Below, piece by piece: positions 35,348-44,987 of a DNA stretch of 64,000 bases (positions are counted from its first letter, which is position 1; each line of letters opens with the position of its first letter). The notes under the pieces are model-generated. The model saw only the letters and a list, made by a program, of their open reading frames with translations. It searched no databases and was not told where the DNA came from. Source of the stretch: Alphaproteobacteria bacterium (GTDB taxonomy: Bacteria > Pseudomonadota > Alphaproteobacteria > JAAEOK01); contig JAAEOK010000045.1 in NCBI GenBank assembly GCA_024244705.1, positions 62,001 to 126,000 of the forward strand, written 5' to 3'. Position numbers and translations under genes: made by a program.

Positions 35348-36265
35348 ATGTGCGGGATCGTCGGGCTCTATCTAAAGAACCCCAATCTTTATGAAAAATT
35401 GGGCGAACACCTCCAGACCATGCTGGTGGGAATGACCGAACGCGGGCCAGACAGTGCGGGGTTTGCCGTTTATGGAGACCAGTTGTCGGCCGGATTGGTT
35501 AAATTGACGTTGTACGATCCGGCCCAGGCGACAAACTGGGACGGGCTCGCACACCGATTGCAGGATGATCTGAACGCCACCGCCGAGGTGACAGCTCGAG
35601 CCTCGCATGCGGTGCTGATCGCCGATACGACCCATGATGCCGTCGCGAATTGGCTCCGTACCTACGCTCCGGCTATTCGGGTGATGAGCCATGGGGACCG
35701 AATCGAAATATACAAAGACATGGGCCTGCCGGTTGACGTGGCCAATCGTTTCGGCCTTGCCGCCATGGTTGGAAGCCACGGCATCGGACATACCCGCATG
35801 GCGACGGAGAGTGCCGTTACGACCGAGCATTCGCACCCCTTCATCGCCGGTGCCGATTTGTGCCTCGTGCACAACGGATCGCTGAGCAACTACAACCGAC
35901 TCCGCGCCTGGCTATCGCGACGCGGCCGGATATTCGCGACCGACAACGACAGTGAGGTGGCGGCCCAATACTTCGCCTTTCGCCTCGGTCAGGGCTTGCC
36001 GCTGAGCGAGGCGCTTCGGGCGGGCCTACGCGATCTGGATGGGTTCTATACTTTCGCCGTGGGCACACGTGACGGATTCGCAGTTTTGCGCGATGGCATC
36101 GCGTGCAAGCCGGCGGTCCTGGCTGAGAACGATGATTGGGTGGCGATGGCTTCCGAATTCCGGAGCCTGTCGGCGCTACCGGGAATCGATCGGGCCCGAG
36201 TCTGGGAACCGGCACCGGCAGTCGTTTACAGCTGGGAGGCCGAGCGCATGGATCGTGCCGCGTGA
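35348..36265 (+). CDS. mgsA: Class II glutamine amidotransferase, N-methylglutamate synthase subunit A-like (MgsA/GlxB)
   Basis: A 305-aa Ntn-hydrolase domain. The start is fixed by chemistry: MCGIVG, where Cys2 becomes the N-terminal nucleophile. Further motifs are GMTERGPDSAGFAVYG, GIGHTRMATES, LVHNGSLSNYN and TDNDSEVAAQYF. It would release ammonia from glutamine, or use the same site to bind methylamine-derived nitrogen. With the next two genes it reproduces the three pieces of glutamate synthase large subunit, as in N-methylglutamate synthase (MgsABC) or the rhizobial GlxBCD proteins. Its stop overlaps the next start by 4 bp. Confidence 0.82.
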   Translation: MCGIVGLYLKNPNLYEKLGEHLQTMLVGMTERGPDSAGFAVYGDQLSAGLVKLTLYDPAQATNWDGLAHRLQDDLNATAEVTARASHAVLIADTTHDAVANWLRTYAPAIRVMSHGDRIEIYKDMGLPVDVANRFGLAAMVGSHGIGHTRMATESAVTTEHSHPFIAGADLCLVHNGSLSNYNRLRAWLSRRGRIFATDNDSEVAAQYFAFRLGQGLPLSEALRAGLRDLDGFYTFAVGTRDGFAVLRDGIACKPAVLAENDDWVAMASEFRSLSALPGIDRARVWEPAPAVVYSWEAERMDRAA

Positions 36266-36957
36266 CGGTCCAGGATTCGATCACGGTCGACCTCGCCGAG
36301 GTCAGCGTTCGGGACCTAAACCAGCGCCTCCATCACTTGACCGACGGAGGCGATGCGGATTGGCAGATCTTGAACCCGCGTGGACAGCACGCCATTGCTG
36401 TCGGTTTGATGGATCCGGTGCAAATCACGATCGACGGGCCGGTTGGTTATTATTGCGGCGGCATGAACCAGAATGCGCAAATCGTCGTCAACGGACATTC
36501 CGGTTGGGGCGTCGCCGAGAACATTATGTCCGGCGTTGTCCGAGTTCGTGGCAATGCCTCGGAGTCGGCGGCGGCCACCGGCCGAGCCGGCTTGGTTGTG
36601 ATCGAAGGGGACGCGAGCTCGCGCTGCGGGGTCTCGATGAAGGGGGTCGACATCGTGGTCGGCGGTTCGGTCGGCCACATGAGCGGCTTTCTGGCTCAAA
36701 CCGGCCGCATGGCCGTTTGCGGCGATGCCGGGGCCGACCTCGGTTCGTCGATTTATGAGGCCGTCATTTATGTCCGCGGCGACGTTGAAAGCCTGGGCGC
36801 CGACTGTATCGAAAAAGAAATGACCGACGCACACATTAGCGAGCTCGCGGAATTGTTGACCCGCGCCGAGGTCGCGGCGGATCCATCCGAATTCCGCCGC
36901 TACGGCTCGGCGCGAAACCTTTACCACTTCAAGGTCGATCATGCCGACGCCTACTAG
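36262..36957 (+). CDS. mgsB: GltB C-terminal-domain-like protein (MgsB/GlxC)
   Basis: A 231-aa right-handed beta-helix protein equivalent to the GXGXG domain of glutamate synthase. Repeated glycine-rich turns are seen (YCGGMNQNAQIVVNGHSGWG, VRVRGNASE, VIEGDASSRCG, IVVGGSVGHMSG, YVRGDVESLG). It is structural in glutamate synthase, holding the ammonia tunnel together. GTG 36262 overlaps the mgsA stop (GTGA), implying translational coupling. The next gene starts 24 bp later. Confidence 0.82.
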   Translation: MTVQDSITVDLAEVSVRDLNQRLHHLTDGGDADWQILNPRGQHAIAVGLMDPVQITIDGPVGYYCGGMNQNAQIVVNGHSGWGVAENIMSGVVRVRGNASESAAATGRAGLVVIEGDASSRCGVSMKGVDIVVGGSVGHMSGFLAQTGRMAVCGDAGADLGSSIYEAVIYVRGDVESLGADCIEKEMTDAHISELAELLTRAEVAADPSEFRRYGSARNLYHFKVDHADAY

Positions 36958-36981
36958 GCCGACACTGGCGGGAGAAAAGGC

Positions 36982-38304
36982 TTGACCGTTGATCGTCGTA
37001 CAGTCCGCGAATCGGCGACATTTCCGCCTTCCGTGATTGCCGAAATTCAACGCGCCGCAGACCAGGGTATTTACGATATCCGCGGATTCGGCGGCAAGCG
37101 GCGGCTGCCGAATTTCGACGACTTGGTATTTCTGGGTGCGTCGACATCGCGCTATCCGCTCGAGGGCTATCGTGAGCGCTGCGATACGTCGGTTACGTTG
37201 GGAGCGCGCCACGCGAAAAAGCCGATCGAACTCAAGATCCCGATCACCATCGCCGGTATGAGCTTCGGCGCCTTGGGTGCTCACGCCAAGGAAGCAATCG
37301 GCCGTGCAGCTACCGAAATGGGGACCAGCACGACGACCGGTGACGGCGGTATGACCGAAGAGGAGCGCAACAGCTCCAAGACCCTTGTCTATCAGGTCCT
37401 GCCCTCCCGCTACGGCATGAATCCGGACGATCTTCGTCGTTGCGACGCGATAGAGGTTGTCGTGGGGCAGGGGGCCAAACCCGGCGGCGGCGGCATGTTA
37501 TTGGGCCAGAAAATCACCGAGCGCGTGGCCGAGATGCGTACGTTGCCTGTCGGCATCGATCAGCGCAGTGCCTGCCGTCATCCCGATTGGACCGGCCCCG
37601 ACGATCTGGCGATCAAGATACGCGAATTGCGCGAAATCACGGATTGGGAAAAACCGATCTACGTCAAGGTGGGCGCGACGCGGACCCGATACGACGTTGC
37701 GCTCGCCGCCAAGGCCGGCGCCGACGTGATTGTCGTCGACGGAATGCAGGGCGGGACCGCCGCGACGCAGGACGTATTTATTGAACATGTCGGAATACCG
37801 ACCCTGCCGGCGGTGCGCCTGGCCGTCGAGAGTCTGAAGGAGCTCGATCTTCACCGTGAGGTCCAGCTCATCGTGTCGGGCGGGATCCGAACTGGTGCCG
37901 ATGTGGCCAAGGCTTTGGCGTTAGGGGCGGACGCGGTCGCGATTGGCTCGGCGGCGATGCTTGCGCTCGGGTGCAACAAGCCTGTCCATGAAGAGGATTA
38001 TCGCGCAATCGGCGCTGAGCCCGGTTATTGCCATCATTGTCATACCGGTCGCTGCCCGGTCGGCATCACCACCCAGGACCCTGACCTCGAACGACGCCTA
38101 CCACCGGAAGTCGGTGCGCGTCATTTGCGCAACTATCTCACCGTTATGGTCCTTGAGTTGCAAACCCTGGCCCGCGCATGCGGCAAGAGTCATATTCACA
38201 ATCTCGAGCCCGAGGATATGGTCGCGCTAACGATCGAGGCCGCCGCCATGGCCGGAGTGCCACTTGCCGGGACCGACTGGATTCCTGGCCGCACTGCTTT
38301 TTGA
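36982..38304 (+). CDS. mgsC: FMN-binding glutamate synthase-like protein (MgsC/GlxD)
   Basis: A 440-aa FMN TIM barrel corresponding to the synthase domain of glutamate synthase. FMN-phosphate and 2-oxoglutarate regions include AGMSFGALGAHAKEAIG, GQGAKPGGGG and VDGMQGGTAATQ; the 3Fe-4S cysteines are in CHHCHTGRCPVGITTQ. The start is TTG with GAGAAAAGG upstream. In methylamine users MgsABC makes N-methylglutamate from glutamate and methylamine. Genes for GMA synthetase (gmaS) and N-methylglutamate dehydrogenase (mgdABCD) are not in this window, so the pathway cannot be confirmed. Confidence 0.82.
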   Translation: MTVDRRTVRESATFPPSVIAEIQRAADQGIYDIRGFGGKRRLPNFDDLVFLGASTSRYPLEGYRERCDTSVTLGARHAKKPIELKIPITIAGMSFGALGAHAKEAIGRAATEMGTSTTTGDGGMTEEERNSSKTLVYQVLPSRYGMNPDDLRRCDAIEVVVGQGAKPGGGGMLLGQKITERVAEMRTLPVGIDQRSACRHPDWTGPDDLAIKIRELREITDWEKPIYVKVGATRTRYDVALAAKAGADVIVVDGMQGGTAATQDVFIEHVGIPTLPAVRLAVESLKELDLHREVQLIVSGGIRTGADVAKALALGADAVAIGSAAMLALGCNKPVHEEDYRAIGAEPGYCHHCHTGRCPVGITTQDPDLERRLPPEVGARHLRNYLTVMVLELQTLARACGKSHIHNLEPEDMVALTIEAAAMAGVPLAGTDWIPGRTAF

Positions 38305-38519
38305 CCTAACTGCCGAAAACGCGAAAAGCGCTCCCTGGGCCTATTCTGTCCCTTTCGGCCGCCTCGTAGCCTCGATGATTCGATCCATTGCCATCAAACG
38401 AGCCAAAAAACCGGCTGTACCGCCAAACCTCTAGTGTAGTATCCGACCGTCAACGCATCGGGGGTGGCGTCTCGTGCCGGGGCTTGTATTCTAGGGGCCA
38501 CGGGCGGAGGCAAAGGCAT

Positions 38520-40220
38520 ATGACCCAATCCACGGTTGCGCCCCATATCGAGTTGGACCTGCACGGGGGGCAACTCCTTGATAATCCCCTCTACAACAAG
38601 GGTACGGCGTTCTCCAAGGACGAGCGTAAAGAGTTCGACCTCGTCGGTCTCCTGCCACCCCATATCGACGACATGGAGACTCAGGCCGAGCGCGCCTACG
38701 CGGCCTACCAACGAAAAACGGAAGACCTCGAACGCCACATTTTCCTCCGCGGCCTCCAGGACACGAATGAAACGCTGTTTTACCGTTTGGTGCTCGATCA
38801 TCTGCCCGAGATGATGCCGATGATCTATACCCCGGTCGTCGGCGCCGCCTGTCAACAGTTCAGCGAGATATACCGGCGACCGCGTGGCTTGTTCATATCC
38901 TACCCGGAACGGGAAAAGATCGACGTCATGCTGGATAACGCGCCGGTTCCCAACGTCGAAGCCATCGTCGTGACCGACGGAGAAAGAATTCTCGGTCTCG
39001 GGGATCAGGGTGCCGGCGGCATGGGCATTCCGATCGGCAAATTGTCTCTCTATACGGCATGCGGCGGAATCACGCCGACCGGCACGTTGCCGATCCTCCT
39101 CGACGTGGGGACCAATAACGAGGAGCGATTGAACGACCCCATGTATGTCGGCTGGCGTCACGAGCGCGTGACGGGTGACGACTACTATGACTTTGTCGAC
39201 ATGTTTGTGCAGGCGGTGAAGCGGAAATTTCCACACGTTCTGCTCCAGTTCGAGGATTTCGCGCAGACCCACGCGGCCCCGTTGCTGGCCAAATATCGCG
39301 ACCAGTTGTGCACCTTCAACGATGACATTCAGGGGACGGCGGCGGTCACGGTGGGAACGCTGCTCGCCGCCTGTAAGGTCACCGGCGGCAAACTATCGGG
39401 TCAGACAGTAGCCATGTTTGGTGCCGGGTCCGCGGGCTGCGGCATCGCCGAACAGATGGTCGCCGCGATGGTCAGGGAAGGTTTATCGGAGAAAGACGCG
39501 CGGGCTCGTTTCTATATGATCGACCGGCCCGGCCTGCTCCACGACAAAGTCGAGGACTTGCTGCCTTTCCAAACGAAGCTATTGCAGCCGCACGACAAGG
39601 TTGCGAGTTGGGGAACCGGGAAGGGTGGGGAGATAACGTTTCTCGACGTGATCAAGAACGCGCATCCGACAATCCTCATAGGGGTCTCGGGCCAGCCCGG
39701 GAAATTCACCGAAGAAATAATCCGGGAAATGGCGAGCCACACCGATCGCCCCATCATCTTTCCGCTGTCCAATCCGACGTCCCGCATCGAGGGCGTTCCT
39801 GCGGACTTGATTTCGTGGACCGATGGACGGGCCCTGATCGCGACCGGGAGCCCGTTCGGTCCGGTGGATTTCAAAGGACACACCTACCCGGTCGCCCAAT
39901 GCAACAACAGCTATATCTTTCCAGCGATGGGGCTGGGAATCCTTGGGATCGGCGCGCGGCGAGTTTCCGACGGCATGTTCATGGCGGCGTCGGAAGAACT
40001 CAGCCGCCACGCGCCCGCGCTGAAGAACCCCGAGGGGTCACTTTTACCGTCGCTGGAGCAGGTGCGGGAGATTTCCGCTGACATTGCCTATGCCGTGGCG
40101 GCTCAGGCCCAGTCCGAGGGGCTTGCCGAGGACACGCCGAAATCGGAGATGAAAGAACGGGTTGACGCAAAACGGTGGCAACCGGTCTATTCCGCCCTCA
40201 AGCGGCGGTCCCGCAACTAG
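38520..40220 (+). CDS. maeA: NAD-type malic enzyme
   Basis: A 566-aa protein, the length of E. coli MaeA. Motifs are [44 protein letters not shown], the Asp/Glu metal site in [10 protein letters not shown] and [11 protein letters not shown], and the Rossmann [15 protein letters not shown]. It decarboxylates malate to pyruvate with NAD(P)+. The start is ATG 38520, with GGAGG upstream; the frame is open 132 nt further but without a ribosome site. Pyruvate made here could feed the pyruvate decarboxylases encoded 5 kb downstream. The next gene starts 42 bp later, so this may be the first gene of a sub-operon. Confidence 0.95.
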   Translation: MTQSTVAPHIELDLHGGQLLDNPLYNKGTAFSKDERKEFDLVGLLPPHIDDMETQAERAYAAYQRKTEDLERHIFLRGLQDTNETLFYRLVLDHLPEMMPMIYTPVVGAACQQFSEIYRRPRGLFISYPEREKIDVMLDNAPVPNVEAIVVTDGERILGLGDQGAGGMGIPIGKLSLYTACGGITPTGTLPILLDVGTNNEERLNDPMYVGWRHERVTGDDYYDFVDMFVQAVKRKFPHVLLQFEDFAQTHAAPLLAKYRDQLCTFNDDIQGTAAVTVGTLLAACKVTGGKLSGQTVAMFGAGSAGCGIAEQMVAAMVREGLSEKDARARFYMIDRPGLLHDKVEDLLPFQTKLLQPHDKVASWGTGKGGEITFLDVIKNAHPTILIGVSGQPGKFTEEIIREMASHTDRPIIFPLSNPTSRIEGVPADLISWTDGRALIATGSPFGPVDFKGHTYPVAQCNNSYIFPAMGLGILGIGARRVSDGMFMAASEELSRHAPALKNPEGSLLPSLEQVREISADIAYAVAAQAQSEGLAEDTPKSEMKERVDAKRWQPVYSALKRRSRN

Positions 40221-40262
40221 CTTTACAGTGAGCCGAGGCGAAACGGCAAACGGAGGACGACA

Positions 40263-41510
40263 ATGAGCCTGGACATCATGACCGTGGCGCCGAAAGGCGA
40301 TAAGAAAAATTCCGATTTCTTCAACGAATATCGATTGAAGGTCTATGAACGGCGGAAGTCGAGCGGGCTGGAGGATCTTCTCGGCACGATGCGAGGCATC
40401 GTAATCCAGGTCGAGCATGGCGATGCGCTTCCTTATCTGGAAGAACTTTATACGATGTCGCCCTATCGGTTCGAGGCCGCCCGTCTGAACGAGACTCACA
40501 AGATCTATTTTCTTCGAACCACGCCCGACCAACCGCGTCTTATCGTGCTCGAGCCGCTCAATGCCAACTACGTCGACGATATCACGCGCTTCAATATGCT
40601 ATATCCGCGCGCCCGCCCGAAACCAAACGCGCGCTATGTCGGCGAGCTTTTTGCCACCAAGGACCTCGGCGAAACCCAAAAAATACTGGAATCGCACGAA
40701 ATTAGATTCCACACCGCGGCGGAGGAGACAAACTCGCTATTCGCCAACGAGCATTTCAGTTTCACCGTGCCGTCCGATTTCACCGGGAATCGGGTTGGCT
40801 ATACCTCGATCGATCTAAACGATGTCGACCAGATCGGCGCGGGCCAGGGTCTTGAATTGGCCAACGATGAGGTCAACCGCCTGAAGAAGGCCGACGACGA
40901 AATCCAAAAGACAGATATTCCAAAGGTGGTCCTGGGCCCCGATCACATGGCAACGCGCATCCTGTCCGGCGAACGCGAGGACGCGATCCTCGAGTTTCTA
41001 ACATTGTCGAATTACTATTTCTGGGGCGCTTACAACATCAGCGACATGAATTCGTCGACCAACGTCAACCGCAATCCGAATGTCGACGACGAAAAGCAAT
41101 CTCCCGCAAAGGTCTTTACCGCGAACAATACGCCGTCATTCGTCAATTCCTTCGAGGGATTGCCGATGCCGACCGAGAACTTCGTACGGAACTTTGGCCG
41201 CAGAATGCATCACATGGCCTATCAGGTTCTCGACGGAGACCATTCCAGCAAGCAAAAGAACATCGATTACGTCGTCGAGGAGCTCAAGAAACGGAAAGTT
41301 GCATTTCTCGCCCACGTTGTCGGCGAATGTGGCGATGAGCCGGACCTCAAGCAGATCTTTTCTAAGCACTCGGAATATTCGATTCTGATCACCGAATACA
41401 TTGAACGCTGCAACGGCTACCAAGGGTTCTTTACCAAACAGAACGTCGCGGCGTTGACCGAGGCAGCCGGGCTCGACGAGCGCTACGAGCACGGCCACGT
41501 TTTCGATTAA
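40263..41510 (+). CDS. HPPD-like VOC-fold iron dioxygenase, unassigned substrate
   Basis: A 415-aa protein that I place in the vicinal-oxygen-chelate group near 4-hydroxyphenylpyruvate dioxygenase. The C-terminal half matches in order: the first ligand His228 in GPDHMATRI, the second His317 in MHHMAYQV, the strand LKQIFSK, and Glu378 in LITEYIERCNGYQGFF, followed by QNVAALTEA. The 2-His/1-Glu iron triad is intact. The N-terminal half is diverged. The product label HPPD is not justified: no tyrosine-catabolic genes adjoin. Its neighbours are malic enzyme (42 bp before), an FMN glutamate-synthase-like gene (12 bp after) and pyruvate decarboxylases, so a 2-oxo acid substrate is plausible. Confidence 0.72.
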   Translation: MSLDIMTVAPKGDKKNSDFFNEYRLKVYERRKSSGLEDLLGTMRGIVIQVEHGDALPYLEELYTMSPYRFEAARLNETHKIYFLRTTPDQPRLIVLEPLNANYVDDITRFNMLYPRARPKPNARYVGELFATKDLGETQKILESHEIRFHTAAEETNSLFANEHFSFTVPSDFTGNRVGYTSIDLNDVDQIGAGQGLELANDEVNRLKKADDEIQKTDIPKVVLGPDHMATRILSGEREDAILEFLTLSNYYFWGAYNISDMNSSTNVNRNPNVDDEKQSPAKVFTANNTPSFVNSFEGLPMPTENFVRNFGRRMHHMAYQVLDGDHSSKQKNIDYVVEELKKRKVAFLAHVVGECGDEPDLKQIFSKHSEYSILITEYIERCNGYQGFFTKQNVAALTEAAGLDERYEHGHVFD

Positions 41511-41522
41511 TCGAGGTAGTAG

Positions 41523-43142
41523 ATGCTTGGTCAAGTTGATTGGTTGAGGCCGTTCCTGCGGTTCGTTCCATTCGCCCTCTGCGCCACGTTGTCGGTGGTA
41601 TTCTTTATCTTGTGGGTGTCGTCGAGCGGCGGCTATTTCTGGCTTTTCCTCGCTGCGATTGTCCTAACCGGGATGGGTGTGTGGGACTATTTCCAGGAAC
41701 GCCACAACCTGATGCGCAACTATCCGGTTGCCGGCCGCCTGCGGTGGGTCTTGGAAGGCATCCGGCCGCAAATAAGGCAATACTTCATCGAGAGCGATAT
41801 CGATGGCGCACCGTTCAACCGAAACGAACGAACGCTTGTTTACGAACGCGCCAAGAACATCCACGCGGAGGAGCCCTTCGGCACCGAGCGTGACGTCTAT
41901 GCGCCGGGGTACGAATGGTTTGCGCATTCGATCGCACCCGTTCCAGCGTCCGAGACTCACTTTCGGGTCGACATCGGCGGGCCCGGCTGTAGCCAGCCGT
42001 ACGCGATGGCGCTATTGAACGTCTCGGCAATGAGTTTCGGTGCGCTCAGCGCTAATGCCATAAGTGCCTTGAACCTGGGCGCCAAATTGGGCGGCTTCGC
42101 CCACGATACCGGGGAGGGAGGTCTGACCGACCACCATCTTGAACACGGCGGCGATTTGATATGGGAAATCGCCAGCGGCTATTTCGGCTGCCGGACCGCG
42201 GACGGGAAATTCGACCCGGACAAATTCAAAGTCAAGGTGAACGTCGATTCCGTCAAATGCGTCAGCATCAAATTGTCGCAGGGTGCGAAACCGGGCCTCG
42301 GCGGCGTCATGCCGGCGGCCAAGGTGACGCCGGAAATCGCCCGCATTCGGGGCGTCCCGGTCGGCGTCAAATGCATCTCGCCGCCCTATCACACGGCTTT
42401 TTCCACGCCGCGCGAGTTGATCGAGTTCGTCGCCAAGCTTCGCGAACTGGCTAACGGCCGGCCGACGGGTTTCAAGTTCTGCGTTGGCCATGGTTCCGAA
42501 TTTCTCGGCATTTGCAAGGCGATGATCGACCTCGACGTGTATCCCGATTTCGTTATCGTCGACGGCGGCGAAGGCGGCACGGGTGCGGCGCCCTTGGAAT
42601 TCGAGAACCATGTCGGGTCGCCTTTGACCGAGGGACTGATATTCGTCAACAATGCCCTCGTCGGATGCAATTTGCGTGACCACATCAAGATCGGCTGCAG
42701 CGGCAAGATCAATTCGGGTTTTGCCATCGCCCAGAAAATTGCCCAGGGGGCAGACTACTGCAACGCGGCCCGAGCCATGATGTTCGCGCTTGGATGCGTG
42801 CAGTCGCAAAAGTGCCAAACCAATCGCTGCCCGACCGGCGTAGCGACCCAGGATCCGCGGCGTAGCAGGGCGATCGTCGTCCCAACCAAGGCCGACCGAG
42901 TGCACCAGTTTCAAAGGCAGACCGTCGAAAGCTTTAACGAATTTATCGCTGCTATGGGTCTCGACGATCCCAGTCAGTTGAAACCGTCGATGCTGTTCCG
43001 TCGCGTCGATGAGAAATCGATTCTCCCCTACAGCGAAATATACAGCTATCTGGAGCCCGGAGAGTTGCTCGGAGGAACTTCGAATGCGCGATTTCGACAG
43101 TATTGGGAAGCAGCGGACCCCGATAGATTCCGAACCGGCTAA
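41523..43142 (+). CDS. Membrane-anchored FMN-binding glutamate synthase family protein
   Basis: A 539-aa protein with two N-terminal transmembrane helices (about residues 8-29 and 34-50) followed by an FMN barrel of the glutamate synthase type: NVSAMSFGALSANAISAL, HDTGEGGLTDHH, SQGAKPGLGGVMPAAKV, DGGEGGTGAAP, and FeS cysteines in KCQTNRCPTGVATQDP. It lacks an amidotransferase domain. Proteins of this orphan group are common but their reaction is not established. It starts 12 bp after the dioxygenase-like gene and is 116 bp before the first pyruvate decarboxylase. Confidence 0.88.
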   Translation: MLGQVDWLRPFLRFVPFALCATLSVVFFILWVSSSGGYFWLFLAAIVLTGMGVWDYFQERHNLMRNYPVAGRLRWVLEGIRPQIRQYFIESDIDGAPFNRNERTLVYERAKNIHAEEPFGTERDVYAPGYEWFAHSIAPVPASETHFRVDIGGPGCSQPYAMALLNVSAMSFGALSANAISALNLGAKLGGFAHDTGEGGLTDHHLEHGGDLIWEIASGYFGCRTADGKFDPDKFKVKVNVDSVKCVSIKLSQGAKPGLGGVMPAAKVTPEIARIRGVPVGVKCISPPYHTAFSTPRELIEFVAKLRELANGRPTGFKFCVGHGSEFLGICKAMIDLDVYPDFVIVDGGEGGTGAAPLEFENHVGSPLTEGLIFVNNALVGCNLRDHIKIGCSGKINSGFAIAQKIAQGADYCNAARAMMFALGCVQSQKCQTNRCPTGVATQDPRRSRAIVVPTKADRVHQFQRQTVESFNEFIAAMGLDDPSQLKPSMLFRRVDEKSILPYSEIYSYLEPGELLGGTSNARFRQYWEAADPDRFRTG

Positions 43143-43214
43143 TCGGCAAATTGTCATAGCGGGCGCTTCATGGTCGATGGATCGCCGGACGGCAACGAGC
43201 CGCCTCCACCGAAC

Positions 43215-44987
43215 ACGCCGTGGTCTAAATAGACAGCACGAAAACGGGAGCACAAACAATGAGTGATTCCAGCACAGTCGGCGGATATCTCGCCAGCCGG
43301 TTACAGGATATTGGTCTGCGGCAGTATTTCGCCGTGCCCGGCGACTACAACCTTGTCCTCTTGGATGAGCTGTTGAAAAACAAGAACCTGCAGATGATCA
43401 GCTGCTGCAACGAATTGAACGCGGGCTACGCGGCCGATGGTTATTCGCGTGCGACAGGCGGACCCGCCGCGGCTGTCGTGACTTACAGTGTCGGCGGGCT
43501 GAGCCTGCTGAACGCCGTTGCGGGTGCCTATGCGGAAGATATCCCCGTCATCGCCATTTCTGGCGGGCCAAATACCAACTCCGAAGCCGAGTACGAGTAC
43601 CTCCACCATACCTTGGGCGAGGTCGACTATAGTTATCAAAGGGATCTGTTTAGTCGCGTAACCGTCGAGTCGGTTGTCCTCCATCACCCGATGCTGGCGC
43701 CGGCCCAGATCGACAATGCGATCGAGATGGCTTTGTCGCGACGCAAGCCCGTCTACATCGAAGTTGCCAGCAATATTGCGGGGGCGTCGACGTCGGCACC
43801 GAGCAGCCGGGGGTTCGGCGAGCCCTCGGCGAGCGATCCACGGTCGCTGAAAACGGCGGTCGAGCATGCCGCCAAATTCCTCAACGCTGCGGAAAAACCG
43901 GTTCTCGTTGCCGGATCGAGGATCCGCGCGGGTCAGGCCGAGGCGTCATTTCGGGCCCTCGCGGACACCAGCGGATATGCCGTCGCCAGCATGCCCAACG
44001 CGAAGAGTTTCGTTTCGGAACACCAAGAAAACTACATGGGGATCTATTGGGGCCCGGTGAGCAGCACCGGATGTAGCGAGGTAGTAGAAGCTTCAGACGC
44101 CGCCCTTTTCGCCGGACCCATCTTTACCGACTACACGACGACCGGGCACCAACTCGGCGTCAATCGCAAGAACATGGTCGTCGTCGCACCGAACTCGGTT
44201 CTGCTGCAGGGTGCGCTCTACAGTCAGGTAAGAATGGATGATTTCTTGAGCAAGCTTGCGCCCAAGCTGAATAAGAGCGATGGCGCGATGGTCGCCTTCG
44301 ATCGCATTCGCGAGGATGTTCCGGAACTCGAACCCACCGGCGGTGAGGCGCCGCTCACCGTGCGGCAACTCTTCGCCCGCGTGCAGAAAATGCTCGACGG
44401 CGATTCGACACTACTCGTTGAGACCGGTGATTCCTGGTTCAACGGCATGGACATCAAGCTGCCGGCCGATGCGCGATTCGAAATTCAAATGCAATACGGG
44501 TCGATCGGCTGGTCCGTTGGGGCGACGCTGGGTTACGCGTTGGGCAAGTCCAAGGGCCGGCTCATTTCGTGTATTGGCGACGGTTCGTTCCAGATGACCG
44601 CGCAGGAACTGTCCACCATGATCCGATACGGCGTGAACCCGATTATCTTTCTGATCAACAATGGCGGCTACACAATCGAGGTGGAAATACACGACGGCCC
44701 CTACAATACGATCAAGAATTGGCGCTACGCGGATTTGGTTGATGTTTTCGGCGCTGGCGAAGGGAATGGATGGAGTGGCCGCGCGTCGACTGAAGGGGAA
44801 TTGGACGACGCGATCGCCAAGGCCCTCGGCCATGATGGACTCTGTCTCATCGAGGTCATGATCGATCGTGATGATTGCAATCGAAACCTGCTGCGCTGGG
44901 GCAATCGGGTTGCCCAGAACAATGGGCGACCGCCGCGCTGTGAATGAGTGAGGTTCGCCGATAGAGCCCGAAAGCATCCCGTGCCGC
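43215..44987 (+). repeat. Tandem duplication, copy 1 (pdc plus flanks)
   Basis: The first of two head-to-tail copies, offset by about 1774 bp. The similarity begins about 45 bp before the pdc ATG, includes its GGGAG ribosome site, and continues about 40 bp past the stop (shared GTGAGGTTCGCCGATAGAGC). Confidence 0.85.
43259..44947 (+). CDS. pdc: Pyruvate decarboxylase (thiamine diphosphate-dependent), copy 1
   Basis: A 562-aa ThDP enzyme. The key PDC residues of the Zymomonas enzyme have counterparts: Asp29 (VPGDYN), Glu52 (CCNELNAGYAADGYSR), His116-His117 (LHHTLG) and Glu474 (GYTIE in IHDGPYN context). The ThDP/Mg motif runs from GDGS at 440 to INN at 467. It would convert pyruvate to acetaldehyde and CO2; indolepyruvate or phenylpyruvate decarboxylation is an alternative because the families are close. 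PDC is rare in bacteria. No alcohol or aldehyde dehydrogenase gene is adjacent. A near-identical copy follows 85 bp downstream. Confidence 0.88.
   Translation: MSDSSTVGGYLASRLQDIGLRQYFAVPGDYNLVLLDELLKNKNLQMISCCNELNAGYAADGYSRATGGPAAAVVTYSVGGLSLLNAVAGAYAEDIPVIAISGGPNTNSEAEYEYLHHTLGEVDYSYQRDLFSRVTVESVVLHHPMLAPAQIDNAIEMALSRRKPVYIEVASNIAGASTSAPSSRGFGEPSASDPRSLKTAVEHAAKFLNAAEKPVLVAGSRIRAGQAEASFRALADTSGYAVASMPNAKSFVSEHQENYMGIYWGPVSSTGCSEVVEASDAALFAGPIFTDYTTTGHQLGVNRKNMVVVAPNSVLLQGALYSQVRMDDFLSKLAPKLNKSDGAMVAFDRIREDVPELEPTGGEAPLTVRQLFARVQKMLDGDSTLLVETGDSWFNGMDIKLPADARFEIQMQYGSIGWSVGATLGYALGKSKGRLISCIGDGSFQMTAQELSTMIRYGVNPIIFLINNGGYTIEVEIHDGPYNTIKNWRYADLVDVFGAGEGNGWSGRASTEGELDDAIAKALGHDGLCLIEVMIDRDDCNRNLLRWGNRVAQNNGRPPRCE

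Noticed and set aside
36316-37284. 322-aa open frame on the minus strand
   Set aside because: It is antisense to mgsB and mgsC, whose start overlap and motifs are firm.
35348-38304. Complete N-methylglutamate pathway
   Set aside because: gmaS and mgdABCD are absent from the window; only the synthase-like trio can be supported.
42012-43259. 415-aa open frame on the minus strand
   Set aside because: It is antisense to the FMN glutamate synthase-like gene with its FeS and FMN motifs. The shadow has no domain features.
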